Source: Halanaerobiales bacterium (GTDB lineage: Bacteria; Bacillota_F; Halanaerobiia; DY22613). From it: 23,581 nucleotides of DNA. Shown here piece by piece: positions 1 to 8,003 of the stretch. The stretch lies in NCBI GenBank assembly GCA_023128035.1, contig JAGMES010000065.1:1-23581 (forward strand). The letters run 5' to 3'. The translations under genes were made by a program, and so were the position numbers. The notes under the pieces are model-generated. The model had not been told where the DNA came from. It saw only the letters and a list, made by a program, of their open reading frames with translations, and searched no databases. The stretch's first letter is position 1. Every line of letters begins with the position of its first letter.

Positions 1-67
1 GTAAGCTAATTTGCTCATTTAGAGTATAAAGGATAATTTTAGAATTATGAAGGATTTGGATGCGTAA

Positions 68-313
68 TATATTAAAGATAATTATAAAAAATTAGTTGAA
101 TGTGTTAATAGAAGAAATATACATATACGTAATCAAGGTATTGCAGATAAACAGTATGAAGAAGATATTAATCCTTATGGTTTAAAGGAAGGTGAAACTG
201 CAAGTATAAATGAGGATTATTTTTAAGAAGTGTGTGTTTTATTTGAATATTTGGTTAATAAAGTATGTAGTTGGATTGATGAAAAGATTTGCTTGGGTAT
301 TCTTATGGAGTAA
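68..313 (+). pseudogene. HEPN-like protein C-terminal remnant
   Basis: One reading frame, broken by in-frame stops at 65-67, 224-226 and 311-313, encodes a peptide with the segment CVNRRNIHIRNQGIADKQY followed by NPYGLKEGE. The RN..HNxGI(A/V)(D/N)..Y arrangement is typical of the C-terminal part of RiboL-PSP/MAE-type HEPN proteins, and the aromatic, hydrophobic helix after the second stop (FEYLVNKVCSWIDEKI) would fit the last helix. No start codon or ribosome site is visible and the 5' part lies outside the window or is lost. I see a decayed fragment; assignment to HEPN rests on motif memory only. Confidence 0.4.
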
Positions 314-460
314 AGCGATAACAAGTTGTTCCAAATTTTCTCTGAAAGGTATGAAAATGGTTCAATTATCATCAATACAAATCTTGAATTCGCAGAATGG
401 ACAAACATTTTTCACTTGACTAAAGATGAAATGAAGTGTGTTTTCTCAAGCCTTTTTTGA
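314..460 (+). pseudogene. IS21-type IstB ATPase C-terminal remnant
   Basis: The frame reads DNKLFQIFSERYENGSII, then INTNLEFAEWTNIF. This matches the end of the IstB/DnaC-like AAA+ helper ATPase of IS21 elements (LLFQ.IS.RYE..S.I.T.NL.F.EW...F), the region around sensor 1 and the following helix. Only about 48 codons remain; the Walker A and B regions and the partner transposase istA are absent, so this is a scar of an old IS21 insertion. It abuts the HEPN-like remnant in the same frame. Confidence 0.55.
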
Positions 461-525
461 TTAATTGAATAATTAAATGATCCGAAAAATAGACATAGAA
501 GTAAGGAGAAAAATGGAGGTGGCTT

Positions 526-801
526 ATGGGAAATTTTTGGACTTTGGGTATAACCTGGGGAATACTGGCCTGGATTCCGTATTTTGCTGATACCCATCAA
601 ATTTTTAAAACAATTTTTGGTTTGCCAGTACTTCTTGCAGGTTATTTGACTTTGTTTTTAGATATATTTTTTGGTTCTATTCCAAATGTCTTAAGTTTTT
701 GCTTAAGTCTCCCTACTGGGATAGCATTGAGCTGGATGATCATGAGAATTTTCGCAGTCATAAATAGTAGAAACTACAAAGAATTGGAGAAGGAGGTGTA
801 G
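526..801 (+). CDS. Small hydrophobic membrane protein
   Basis: This 91-residue protein is not a family I recognise. It is largely hydrophobic, with likely membrane segments around residues 4-20, 28-50 and 55-76 and a short charged tail ending KELEKEV, suggesting a cytosolic C-terminus. The ATG at 526 is preceded by GGAGGT at the right distance. The gene ends in a region that also carries the ribosome binding site of the next gene, so the two are probably translationally coupled. Its pairing with a GDT1-family ion transporter hints at a membrane or ion-related role, but that is inference from position only. Confidence 0.7.
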   Translation: MGNFWTLGITWGILAWIPYFADTHQIFKTIFGLPVLLAGYLTLFLDIFFGSIPNVLSFCLSLPTGIALSWMIMRIFAVINSRNYKELEKEV

Positions 802-806
802 TTGAC

Positions 807-1079
807 GTGTTCTGGAAAACGCTTTTAACTACTTTCGGGTTGATCTTTCTTGCTGAATTGGGTGATAAAACACAATTAGCTACTATGTTATTAGTGGCTC
901 AAGATAAATCTGTAAAGGCAGTTTTTTTCGGTGCTGCTCTTGCTCTAATATGTTCCACCTTTTTAGGAGTAACTCTGGGTGCTGTTTTAAATAAAATTAT
1001 CCCTGCTAACTATATTCAGATGGCTGCAGGGATAGCTTTTATTATTATAGGTGGTTTACTTCTTTTTGGGAAAGTATAA
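807..1079 (+). CDS. GDT1/TMEM165 (UPF0016) family half-size transporter
   Basis: The 90-residue protein carries the family signature E-x-G-D-K-(T/S) at residues 17-22 (ELGDKT), in the first of about three membrane helices. Family members move Mn2+ or Ca2+ across membranes, probably in exchange for protons. Most bacterial and eukaryotic members carry two such repeats in about 190-230 residues; this protein has one, so it probably works as a homodimer. The GTG start is supported by AAGGAGGTG lying in the last codons of the upstream gene, 8 bases before the start. It converges with the CDF exporter gene 10 bases downstream. Specific ion unknown. Confidence 0.8.
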   Translation: MFWKTLLTTFGLIFLAELGDKTQLATMLLVAQDKSVKAVFFGAALALICSTFLGVTLGAVLNKIIPANYIQMAAGIAFIIIGGLLLFGKV

Positions 1080-1089
1080 TTTATATAGT

Positions 1090-2004
1090 TTACTCACGAT
1101 GGCATAAGTCCATCGACTTCAAAGGTTCTGGATGAGGATCAACGTGTATATGCACTTCTTTGATTTGATGATCACTTAGTTCAGTTATTATTTGGTCTTC
1201 AACGTTATGAGCAATTTTATCTCCTTCGAATACACTTAATTTTTCATGAACAGTAATAGTCATTTCTATAATTTCTGAGTTTGCATGCTTACGAACTTTT
1301 ACATCAGTAATATTTTGAACACCAGGAATTGATTGGGCAATATTTTTTATTTTTGTTAAGTAAATTGAATCAGGAGATCCTTCCATCAATTCATGAAAGG
1401 TTTCCATCAGAATTTTTACTCCTATATGAATGATCATACCTGCCACAATTAAACCTGCAATCGGGTCTAAGATTAATATTCCATTTCTGGCCGCAATAAT
1501 CCCGATTACTGCAGCGATAGAGGATATTGCATCGGAACGATGATGCATTGCATCAGCTATGATAGCAGGGCTATTAATTTTACGCCCTATATAGATAGAA
1601 TACCTAGAGATCCCTTCTTGGGCGAAAATTGAAAAAATACCTGCCCAGATATTTATGAATCCTGGATAGAAGAAACTTTGTTTGACGATACTCATAATGT
1701 TATCTTTTGCAATTACTAGACCACTGATTATTAAACTTAAAGCTAAAAGATTTGCTGCTAATGTTTCTGATCTTTCATGACCATAAGGATGAGATGAATC
1801 AGGTGGAGTTGCTGCAATCTTTAAGCTAAAAAGAACAATAATAGTAGAAACAGAGTCTGAGGCAGAATGAATACCATCAGCAATCATTGCTCGACTATGA
1901 GCTAGTAGTCCTACAGTAATTTTAATGCTAGCTAGAGTTGTGTTTACAATTAGGGCAGTTATCGAAACTTTTTTTCCTGTCCTAAATCGTTCATCTTTAT
2001 TCAA
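1090..2004 (-). CDS. Cation diffusion facilitator (CDF) family exporter
   Basis: A CDF-family divalent metal/H+ antiporter of about 304 residues. The paired metal-site helices are visible: ADGIHSASDS in helix 2 and ADAMHHRSDA in helix 5 (the H/D-x3-D pattern), with a soluble C-terminal domain ending in a His/Asp-rich stretch (EVHIHVDPHPEP). Members export Zn2+, Fe2+, Mn2+, Co2+ or Cd2+; the HHxxD type of helix 5 does not settle the metal. I chose the TTG at 2004-2002 because AAAGGGTGAG lies 6 bases upstream; a TTG 21 bases earlier is in frame but would place that ribosome site inside the gene. A hairpin-rich leader precedes it. It converges tightly with the GDT1-type gene. Confidence 0.9.
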   Translation of the reverse strand: MNKDERFRTGKKVSITALIVNTTLASIKITVGLLAHSRAMIADGIHSASDSVSTIIVLFSLKIAATPPDSSHPYGHERSETLAANLLALSLIISGLVIAKDNIMSIVKQSFFYPGFINIWAGIFSIFAQEGISRYSIYIGRKINSPAIIADAMHHRSDAISSIAAVIGIIAARNGILILDPIAGLIVAGMIIHIGVKILMETFHELMEGSPDSIYLTKIKNIAQSIPGVQNITDVKVRKHANSEIIEMTITVHEKLSVFEGDKIAHNVEDQIITELSDHQIKEVHIHVDPHPEPLKSMDLCHRE

Positions 2005-2030
2005 AATTGACTCACCCTTTCTCAAAAGAT

Positions 2031-2071
2031 AAACTCCTGTAGACTTTTATCATAAGTCCCACAGGAGTTTT
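2031..2071. terminator. Long hairpin in the CDF gene leader
   Basis: AAACTCCTGT (2031-2040) pairs with ACAGGAGTTT (2062-2071), and an inner GACTT/AAGTC stem shortens the loop. On the plus strand it is followed by a T run and looks like an intrinsic terminator, although no plus-strand gene ends here. On the minus strand it sits immediately before the CDF ribosome binding site, so it could act as an attenuator or 5' structure. Confidence 0.55.
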
Positions 2072-2160
2072 TTTACCCTGTTGCTTACTAAGAGCCCAGC
2101 ATAATTTATGCCTGACTGAGTATAGTACTTTATAATAATATATGCATACCTTAATAACTT

Positions 2161-2197
2161 GTGAAAAAAAAGGAGAGACCAAAATTTTGGCCCCTCT
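2161..2197 (-). terminator. Intrinsic terminator of the DUF1540 gene
   Basis: On the minus strand AGAGGGGCCAAAA pairs imperfectly with TTTTGGTCTCT, followed by a run of eight T, directly downstream of the DUF1540 stop codon. It would separate that transcript from the CDF gene leader. Confidence 0.7.
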
Positions 2198-2210
2198 AAT
2201 ATAATGATGA

Positions 2211-2402
2211 TTACCCTCTTGGTACAAATGTAGTACATTGAGTTTCTGGTGATGAGTTGGCATTCATTTGGCTGCCAATTGTCCCGATCTCCATATCTGT
2301 ATTACTATAGTTCTGGTTTAAATTAACTTGAACTTCTTTTGCTGTGCATAGATCATTGGCCCAGTATTTGCAATTTTGAACGCTACATCCGATCTTGGAC
2401 AT
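2211..2402 (-). CDS. DUF1540 small cysteine protein
   Basis: A 63-residue protein with the DUF1540 cysteine pattern: C near residue 6, then C at +5 (GCSVQNCKYW), then C before TAKEVQVN, and a late cysteine in ETQCTTFVPRG. DUF1540 proteins are tiny, presumably metal-binding, and common in spore-forming Firmicutes; their biochemical role is not established. The ATG at 2402 is preceded by GGAGGTGA at 5 bases; a GTG three codons earlier would overlap that site. The upstream region holds a sigma-F-like promoter, which fits forespore expression. Followed by its own terminator. Confidence 0.85.
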   Translation of the reverse strand: MSKIGCSVQNCKYWANDLCTAKEVQVNLNQNYSNTDMEIGTIGSQMNANSSPETQCTTFVPRG

Positions 2403-2430
2403 AAATATCACCTCCAGATTTATTCAATCA

Positions 2431-2460
2431 TAGTATTACCAAGCTAGAGATATTTTATAC
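2431..2460 (-). promoter_or_regulatory. Sigma-F-like promoter of the DUF1540 gene
   Basis: On the minus strand GTATA is followed after 15 bases by GGTAATACTA. This fits the forespore sigma-F pattern GYWTA-N15/16-GGNNANAHTR as known from Bacillus. It lies about 30 bases upstream of the DUF1540 ribosome site. The match is by eye and untested. Confidence 0.45.
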
Positions 2461-2532
2461 ATCAAAAAATATGTTTCATATCCTTTATTTTAGGGAATAA
2501 TAAGTTTATGAATAGTGTGGGAGGGAATTTTT

Positions 2533-2664
2533 ATGTTATTATGTTTACCATGTGAGCAAATTATGTTAATCAGGTTGAAGCAAAAGAAAAATTTTATGAT
2601 GGATCTTTGTCCTGAATGTCGTGCAAAAATTCATGAGGCATTCAAGATGGGAAAAACGGGATAG
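2533..2664 (+). CDS. 43-residue two-CXXC protein
   Basis: A short gene with ATG at 2533 preceded by GGGAGGGA at about 7 bases. It encodes CLPC near residue 4 and CPEC near residue 26, separated by a basic stretch, then a helix-prone tail (AKIHEAFKMGKTG). The two CXXC knuckles suggest a mini zinc ribbon. It is too short for most automatic callers. I do not recognise the family. A strong stem-loop lies about 35 bases after the stop. The good ribosome site and paired cysteines argue for a real gene. Confidence 0.6.
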   Translation: MLLCLPCEQIMLIRLKQKKNFMMDLCPECRAKIHEAFKMGKTG

Positions 2665-2699
2665 ATAAAATATATGAAACAATTGGTTTCTTAACTTCA

Positions 2700-2758
2700 A
2701 AAGGATGGTAAAAAACGTTACTGGGGATATCCTATGTGATTTGTTTTTGCCATCCTTT
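2700..2758. terminator. Long imperfect inverted repeat after the two-CXXC gene
   Basis: AAAGGATGGTAAAAAAC at the left pairs with GTTTTTGCCATCCTTT at the right, an arm of about 16 pairs with one G-T and one bulge; the interior holds GGATATCC. There is no clean T run after it, so it may be a terminator for the small gene or a foldback element of unknown role. Confidence 0.45.
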
Positions 2759-2807
2759 CGTAATTTAAAACCCTGCACAGCAGATTATTAATAAAAAGGC
2801 AGGAATC

Positions 2808-2836
2808 TTGAATATGCACGAAGAAGATTTTATAAA
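2808..2836 (+). promoter_or_regulatory. Sigma-A promoter of the hydE-polA-tldDE operon
   Basis: TTGAAT at 2808-2813 and TATAAA at 2831-2836 are separated by exactly 17 bases, 60 bases before the hydE start. No other good promoter is visible before polA or tldD. Confidence 0.6.
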
Positions 2837-2895
2837 TCATTTACTTTGGATACATATATGAAAAAGAGGTTGTGCGCGCGTTGGGAGATGATATT

Positions 2896-3912
2896 ATGCA
2901 AGTATTAGAAATTCTTGAAAAAGCTCGTGGTGAGACTGAGTTAACAAAAGAGGAGATTGTTTTTCTTTTAAGTACTTCAGATCAAGAAGATAAAGAGAAA
3001 ATTTTTAGGTTAGCTGGAGAGTTGACATTAAAAAATTTAGGCCCAGAGATTCATCTAAGAGGAATCGTTGAGTTTTCGAATTATTGTTGTCGTAACTGCA
3101 ATTATTGTGGACTTCGTTTAGATAACGAAAAATTGGTACGCTATCGTATGAGTCCTGAAGAGATTGTGGCTCAATCAGAAGAAGTGGCTGATTTAGGCTT
3201 AGGTACGGTTGTGTTACAATCTGGTGAAGATTATTGGTATACTAAAGATATGATTACAGATATAATTCGAGAGATTAAGGCTAAAACCGATTTAGCGATT
3301 ACATTAAGCTTAGGAGAACGCAAATTTGATGAATTAAAGGCATGGCGTGAGGTTGGAGCCGATCGATATCTTTTAAAACAAGAAACTGTCAATTCTACGA
3401 TATTTAAAGAAATTAAACCCGATTCACGTTATGAAGAGAGATTTGAAGTTCTTGAACACTTAGCTGATTTAGGCTATCAAGTTGGATCTGGAGGAATGAT
3501 AGGACTTCCAGGTCAATTGATTGAAGATCTAGCAGATGACCTTATCTATATACGTGAAAAGCCAGTAGGGATGGCAGGGTTTGGCCCTTTTATTTCTCAT
3601 GGTGATACTCCATTTAGTATGCTTCCAAATGGAGATGGTGAATTAACATTGTTACTTTTAGCAGTAGCTCGCATTGTATTGAAGAAAGTTTTTTTACCTG
3701 CTACTACAGCTTTGGAGACTCTTATTCCAGACGGAAGACAAAAAGCGATTAAAACAGGTGCAAATGTAATTATGCCTAATATGACCCCACTTAAATATCG
3801 AAAATTATATGAAATCTATCCAAATAAAGCACAAACTGATTTAGATGAGGTGGTTGAATTGATCAACTCTATAAGACGTGTAGTGGGCAAAGGCCGTGGA
3901 GATACTTTTTAA
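2896..3912 (+). CDS. hydE: [FeFe]-hydrogenase maturase HydE (radical SAM)
   Basis: HydE is a radical SAM enzyme that helps assemble the diiron subcluster of the [FeFe]-hydrogenase H-cluster, acting on the iron-carbonyl-cyanide synthon made by HydG, before transfer through HydF. The protein (338 residues) has the cluster motif CX3CX2C at C64, C68 and C71 (NYCCRNCNYCGLR), the HydE-type VVLQSGED strand and a TIM-barrel length typical of the family. I chose ATG 2896 because GGGAG lies 8 bases upstream; an in-frame GTG at 2872 has its nearest purine run too close. hydF, hydG and the hydrogenase are not in the window. First gene of an operon, 27 bases before polA. BioB-like relatives are the alternative, but the motifs favour HydE. 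Confidence 0.9.
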   Translation: MQVLEILEKARGETELTKEEIVFLLSTSDQEDKEKIFRLAGELTLKNLGPEIHLRGIVEFSNYCCRNCNYCGLRLDNEKLVRYRMSPEEIVAQSEEVADLGLGTVVLQSGEDYWYTKDMITDIIREIKAKTDLAITLSLGERKFDELKAWREVGADRYLLKQETVNSTIFKEIKPDSRYEERFEVLEHLADLGYQVGSGGMIGLPGQLIEDLADDLIYIREKPVGMAGFGPFISHGDTPFSMLPNGDGELTLLLLAVARIVLKKVFLPATTALETLIPDGRQKAIKTGANVIMPNMTPLKYRKLYEIYPNKAQTDLDEVVELINSIRRVVGKGRGDTF

Positions 3913-3939
3913 TTAAAACAACAAGGAGGATTTATAATT

Positions 3940-6582
3940 ATGGATCTACAACGAAAATCTCTGTTCTTATTAGATGGGAACAGTTTAACTCACCGGGCAT
4001 TTTATGCATTGCCCCCTATGAATACTAAGGATGGAGTACCTACTAATGCTGCTTTTGGGTTTATCCGGATGTTACTAAAACTTATCAAAGATGAAAAACC
4101 TGATTTTCTAGCAGTGGCTTTTGACTTAAAAGCCCCAACCTTTAGACATAAGGAGTTTGCAGAATATAAAGGAACTCGTAAAAAAACTCCAGATGAATTG
4201 GTGCCACAATTTGATCTGATAAAAGAGATTGTAAGAGCTTTTGATATCCCTATCTATTCTCTTGAAGGATATGAAGCAGACGATCTGTTGGGCACATTAG
4301 CAAAAGCTGGTGAGAAACAGGGTCATCATGTTACTATTGTTACTGGAGATAGAGATGCACTTCAGTTGGTTTCTGAAAACATTCGAGTAATGTATAACAA
4401 AAAAGGGATAACTGATATTGAAGATTATACATTAGAAAAAGTTCGCGAAAAATATGGAGTCGATCCAATCCAGTTAATCGAAGTTAAAGCTCTGATGGGG
4501 GATAAATCAGATAATATTCCAGGGGTTCCAAGCATTGGAGAAAAGACAGCAATCTCATTGATTAAAGAGTTTTCAACTTTAGAAGAAGTGTTGGCAAATA
4601 TTGATAAGATAAGTGGTAAGAAAAGAAAGGAAGTTCTAACTAATCATAAAGATGATGCTATTTTGAGTAAACGTTTAGCAACTATTATGATTGATGTACC
4701 GTTAGATTTTGATTTTGATAAATGTCAGTTAACAGAGCCAGATTCTAATAAAGTGGTGGAAGTCTTTAAAAAACTAAACTTCCGTACTTTGGTAGATCAA
4801 TTTACTGTAAAAGAAGAAATTGATATTTCTCAGATAAAATATAAAACTATAGAAGAGGAAGTTGAACTAGAAAAAGTTGTTTCTGGTTTGCGAAATGAAA
4901 AGGTAAATCTGGAGATTTTGTTATCAGAAGAAGATCCTATGTATGGTGAAATTCTGGGAATTATCTTAAAGGGTGAAAAAGAAGATATTTATTATATACC
5001 ACTTGCAAAATATGATAATCAAATTCCAACTATAGTAAAAGAATTATTAGTCGATGGGGATTGCTCAAAATTAATCTATAGGGCTAAGCGCCAGATGGTT
5101 GCACTTCGTAGATATGGAATTGAACTTAACGGGTTAGTTTTTGATCCTGATATTGCTGTTTATTTACTCAAACCATCTGAGAAGAACCCTGATTGGTGGG
5201 AGATTGTTAATGGATATTTAATGATAACACTTCCTGATAACCTTTCAGATGAAGAAAATTCTATTAATTCGGTTGTTTTACGAGTAAGTCTCTTAAATCG
5301 TTTAGAAGAAGTATTGATCAGCCAGATGGGAGAGGCAGAATTAATTCATCTTTTCGAGAAAGTAGAGATTCCTTTAGAAGAAGTGTTGGCAGAGATGGAG
5401 TTTAATGGGATTGATCTTGATGAAGATTATCTTAAAGAATTATCTGAAGAATTGGAACAGCGTATTCAGAAGATCAGTGAGAAGGTTTATGAAATTGCAG
5501 GTACCAAATTTAATCTGAATTCTCCAAAGCAATTGGGTAAGATTCTCTTTGAAGAAATGAAGATGCCAGTGATTAAGAAAACAAAGACAGGCTATTCCAC
5601 CAATGCTGAGGTTTTGGAAGAATTAGATAAAATAGATACAACCGGGATTATCAGTTATATTCACGAATATCGAGAATTAGCCAAGTTAAAATCCACATAT
5701 GTAGATGCTTTACCGCCTTTAGTGCATCCTGAGACAGGACGGATTCATACTTATTTTAATCAAACAGTAACAGCAACCGGAAGATTAAGTAGTACTGAGC
5801 CTAATCTGCAAAATATCCCTATTCGCACAGAAGAAGGACAAAAGATTAGAAAAGCTTTTATTGCTGAAAAAGGTGGAGAAAATATTCTCTTAACAGCAGA
5901 TTATTCTCAGGTTGAACTAAGGATTTTAGCTTATATCTCTAAAGACCCAGGCTTAATTGGAGCTTTTAAAGAGAATGCAGATATTCATACTAAGACAGCG
6001 GCAGAAGTTTTTGAACTATCACCAGAAGAGGTAGATAAAGAACATCGTCGGCGGGCAAAGGCGATTAATTTTGGAATTGCTTATGGTTTGAGTTCATTTG
6101 GTTTATCTAGAGATTTAGGTATTCCGGTAAAGGAAGCTGAAGAATATATCACAAAATATTTTACTCGTTATCGTGGAGTAAAAGAATATATTGATACTAC
6201 TATTCAAATGGCGAAAGAACAAGGTTATGTAACCACTTTAGAAAATCGTCGTCGTTATTTGAATGATATTAAGAGTCGTAATTTCCATAAACGGAGTTTT
6301 GCAGAAAGAATGGCGATTAATACACCGATTCAGGGAACAGCAGCAGATATTATGAAAATTGCCATGATCAAAGTTTATCATGCTCTTAAAAATGGCAATT
6401 ATCGTTCGAAACTTTTATTGCAGGTTCATGATGAATTAGTTTTAGAAGTTTATCCAGATGAATTGGAATCTATTATAGAATTGATTCAGAAGGAGATGGA
6501 GAATGCTTATTCGATAGATGTTCCACTTCTTGTCGATATTGAGTCTGGTTCTAATTGGCTTGATCAATCATCTGTTTTATGA
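3940..6582 (+). CDS. polA: DNA polymerase I
   Basis: An 880-residue family A polymerase for Okazaki fragment maturation and repair synthesis. Residues 1-290 form the 5'-3' exonuclease (LLDGNSLTHRAFYA, YEADDLLGTLA, the TGDRD loop and the helix-hairpin-helix around GVPSIGEKTA). Residues about 310-480 are a 3'-5' exonuclease-like domain that lacks the catalytic D-x-E pair, as in Bacillus, so no proofreading is expected. The polymerase domain has motif A DYSQVELR (D654), the O-helix RRRAKAINFGIAYG and motif C QVHDELV (D831). The O-helix has phenylalanine, the usual ddNTP-discriminating residue. Strong AAGGAGGA site before the ATG; tldD follows after 13 bases. Confidence 0.98.
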   Translation: MDLQRKSLFLLDGNSLTHRAFYALPPMNTKDGVPTNAAFGFIRMLLKLIKDEKPDFLAVAFDLKAPTFRHKEFAEYKGTRKKTPDELVPQFDLIKEIVRAFDIPIYSLEGYEADDLLGTLAKAGEKQGHHVTIVTGDRDALQLVSENIRVMYNKKGITDIEDYTLEKVREKYGVDPIQLIEVKALMGDKSDNIPGVPSIGEKTAISLIKEFSTLEEVLANIDKISGKKRKEVLTNHKDDAILSKRLATIMIDVPLDFDFDKCQLTEPDSNKVVEVFKKLNFRTLVDQFTVKEEIDISQIKYKTIEEEVELEKVVSGLRNEKVNLEILLSEEDPMYGEILGIILKGEKEDIYYIPLAKYDNQIPTIVKELLVDGDCSKLIYRAKRQMVALRRYGIELNGLVFDPDIAVYLLKPSEKNPDWWEIVNGYLMITLPDNLSDEENSINSVVLRVSLLNRLEEVLISQMGEAELIHLFEKVEIPLEEVLAEMEFNGIDLDEDYLKELSEELEQRIQKISEKVYEIAGTKFNLNSPKQLGKILFEEMKMPVIKKTKTGYSTNAEVLEELDKIDTTGIISYIHEYRELAKLKSTYVDALPPLVHPETGRIHTYFNQTVTATGRLSSTEPNLQNIPIRTEEGQKIRKAFIAEKGGENILLTADYSQVELRILAYISKDPGLIGAFKENADIHTKTAAEVFELSPEEVDKEHRRRAKAINFGIAYGLSSFGLSRDLGIPVKEAEEYITKYFTRYRGVKEYIDTTIQMAKEQGYVTTLENRRRYLNDIKSRNFHKRSFAERMAINTPIQGTAADIMKIAMIKVYHALKNGNYRSKLLLQVHDELVLEVYPDELESIIELIQKEMENAYSIDVPLLVDIESGSNWLDQSSVL

Positions 6583-6595
6583 GGGGGAATAGGCA

Positions 6596-8002
6596 ATGCT
6601 GAATCGTGACTTAATCCAAAAGGTATTGACGACAGCTCTTGCCTATGGTGGAGATTTTGTTGAACTCTTCTTTGAAGATAAATCCACAAATGAGATCATT
6701 TCCGAAGGTGGAGTGATTGAAAAGGTCAGAACAGGTTTTGAACTGGGCGTAGGTATTCGAGTTATTTATAATGGAAAGGTATCTTATGCATATTCTGAAG
6801 ATTTATCAAAAGATGCTCTCATTGAAACTGCACGCAATGCAGGAAAGCTAGCTAGAGGTTCGGAAAAGAAGAGGACATTAATAAATCCTACTCCGAAGTT
6901 GATTCCTAATTTACATCAGGTGAAAATAGATCCATCATTGTACCAAAGTGAGGATAAAGTTAGATTGGTATCACGAGCTGATCTAGGTGCAAGAATTTCT
7001 GATCTAATCAAACAAGTTAAAGTCATTTTAATAGATCAAAAACGAAAGATAATGATTGCCAATAGTGATGGACTTCTTATTAAAGATGAACAGGTATCGA
7101 CTCGAATGACTGTCAAAGCAGTAGCCAGGCGTGGTGAATTAATGCAGATGGGATCTATTACTAAGGGTAGAACTATGGGAATGGAAATGTTTGACCTTTA
7201 TGATCCAGCTATTATAGGCCAGAGTGCTGCCGAGCAGGCTTTAATAATGTTAAATGCCAGACCAGCACCAGCGGGGAAGATGGATGTAATTATTAACAAT
7301 GGTTCTGGTGGCGTTCTTTTTCATGAAGCTTGTGGACATAGTTTAGAATCAGATGTGATTGTAAAGGGTGCATCAGTCTTTACAGGAAAAGTCGGGAAAA
7401 AGGTTGCTTCATCTATTGTTACAGCAATAGATGGGGCAACTCTTTCTAATGAATGGGGTTCTTATAGTATTGATGATGAAGGGACTGTAGCCAAAAGGAC
7501 GGTTTTAATTGAAGATGGAATTTTACGTGATTATATGTGGGATCGAGTAAGTGCCACAAAAGCTGGTCATCATCTTTTAACTGGTAATGCTCGTCGTATG
7601 TCATATCGTCATTTGCCGATTCCTAGGATGACTAATACTTTTATTGATCGAGGTAAAAGTAAAGTTGAAGACTTCTTTAAAAATGTAGATAGAGGTCTTT
7701 TTGTCAAAGAGATTAGCGGTGGTCAGGTAAACACTTCGACTGGAGATTTTGTCTTTTCAGTCAAGGAAGGTTATTTGATTGAAAGAGGAGAGGTTTCAGA
7801 ACCAGTTCGAGGAGCAACATTAATTGGCAATGGGCCAAAAACCTTATTTAAAATTGAGATGATCGCTGATGACCTAGCATTTCATGCAGGAAATTGTGGC
7901 AAACAAGGACAGGGGATGCAAATAGGTGTTGGACAGCCTACACTTTTGATAAGTGATATGACAGTTGGTGGAATTAAGAGGCAAGAAATTTGGAGGAAAT
8001 AG
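6596..8002 (+). CDS. tldD: TldD metalloprotease subunit
   Basis: TldD is the catalytic, zinc-binding subunit of the TldD/TldE heterodimeric peptidase, which degrades unfolded peptides and is known in E. coli for trimming the microcin B17 leader and degrading the CcdA antitoxin. The 468-residue protein has the HExxxH zinc motif at residues 243-248 (HEACGH) and a C-terminal beta domain with the usual glycine-rich turns (SGGQVNTSTGDF). The ATG at 6596 has GAGGGGGAA upstream. The tldE start follows one base after the stop, so the two are coupled. A RiPP locus lies about 4 kb downstream; a functional link is possible but only inferred. Confidence 0.96.
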   Translation: MLNRDLIQKVLTTALAYGGDFVELFFEDKSTNEIISEGGVIEKVRTGFELGVGIRVIYNGKVSYAYSEDLSKDALIETARNAGKLARGSEKKRTLINPTPKLIPNLHQVKIDPSLYQSEDKVRLVSRADLGARISDLIKQVKVILIDQKRKIMIANSDGLLIKDEQVSTRMTVKAVARRGELMQMGSITKGRTMGMEMFDLYDPAIIGQSAAEQALIMLNARPAPAGKMDVIINNGSGGVLFHEACGHSLESDVIVKGASVFTGKVGKKVASSIVTAIDGATLSNEWGSYSIDDEGTVAKRTVLIEDGILRDYMWDRVSATKAGHHLLTGNARRMSYRHLPIPRMTNTFIDRGKSKVEDFFKNVDRGLFVKEISGGQVNTSTGDFVFSVKEGYLIERGEVSEPVRGATLIGNGPKTLFKIEMIADDLAFHAGNCGKQGQGMQIGVGQPTLLISDMTVGGIKRQEIWRK

Positions 8003-8003
8003 G

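Noticed and set aside
2005..2160. NiCo or yybP-ykoY metal riboswitch in front of the CDF gene
   Set aside because: I looked for their conserved segments and did not find them; only generic hairpins are visible.
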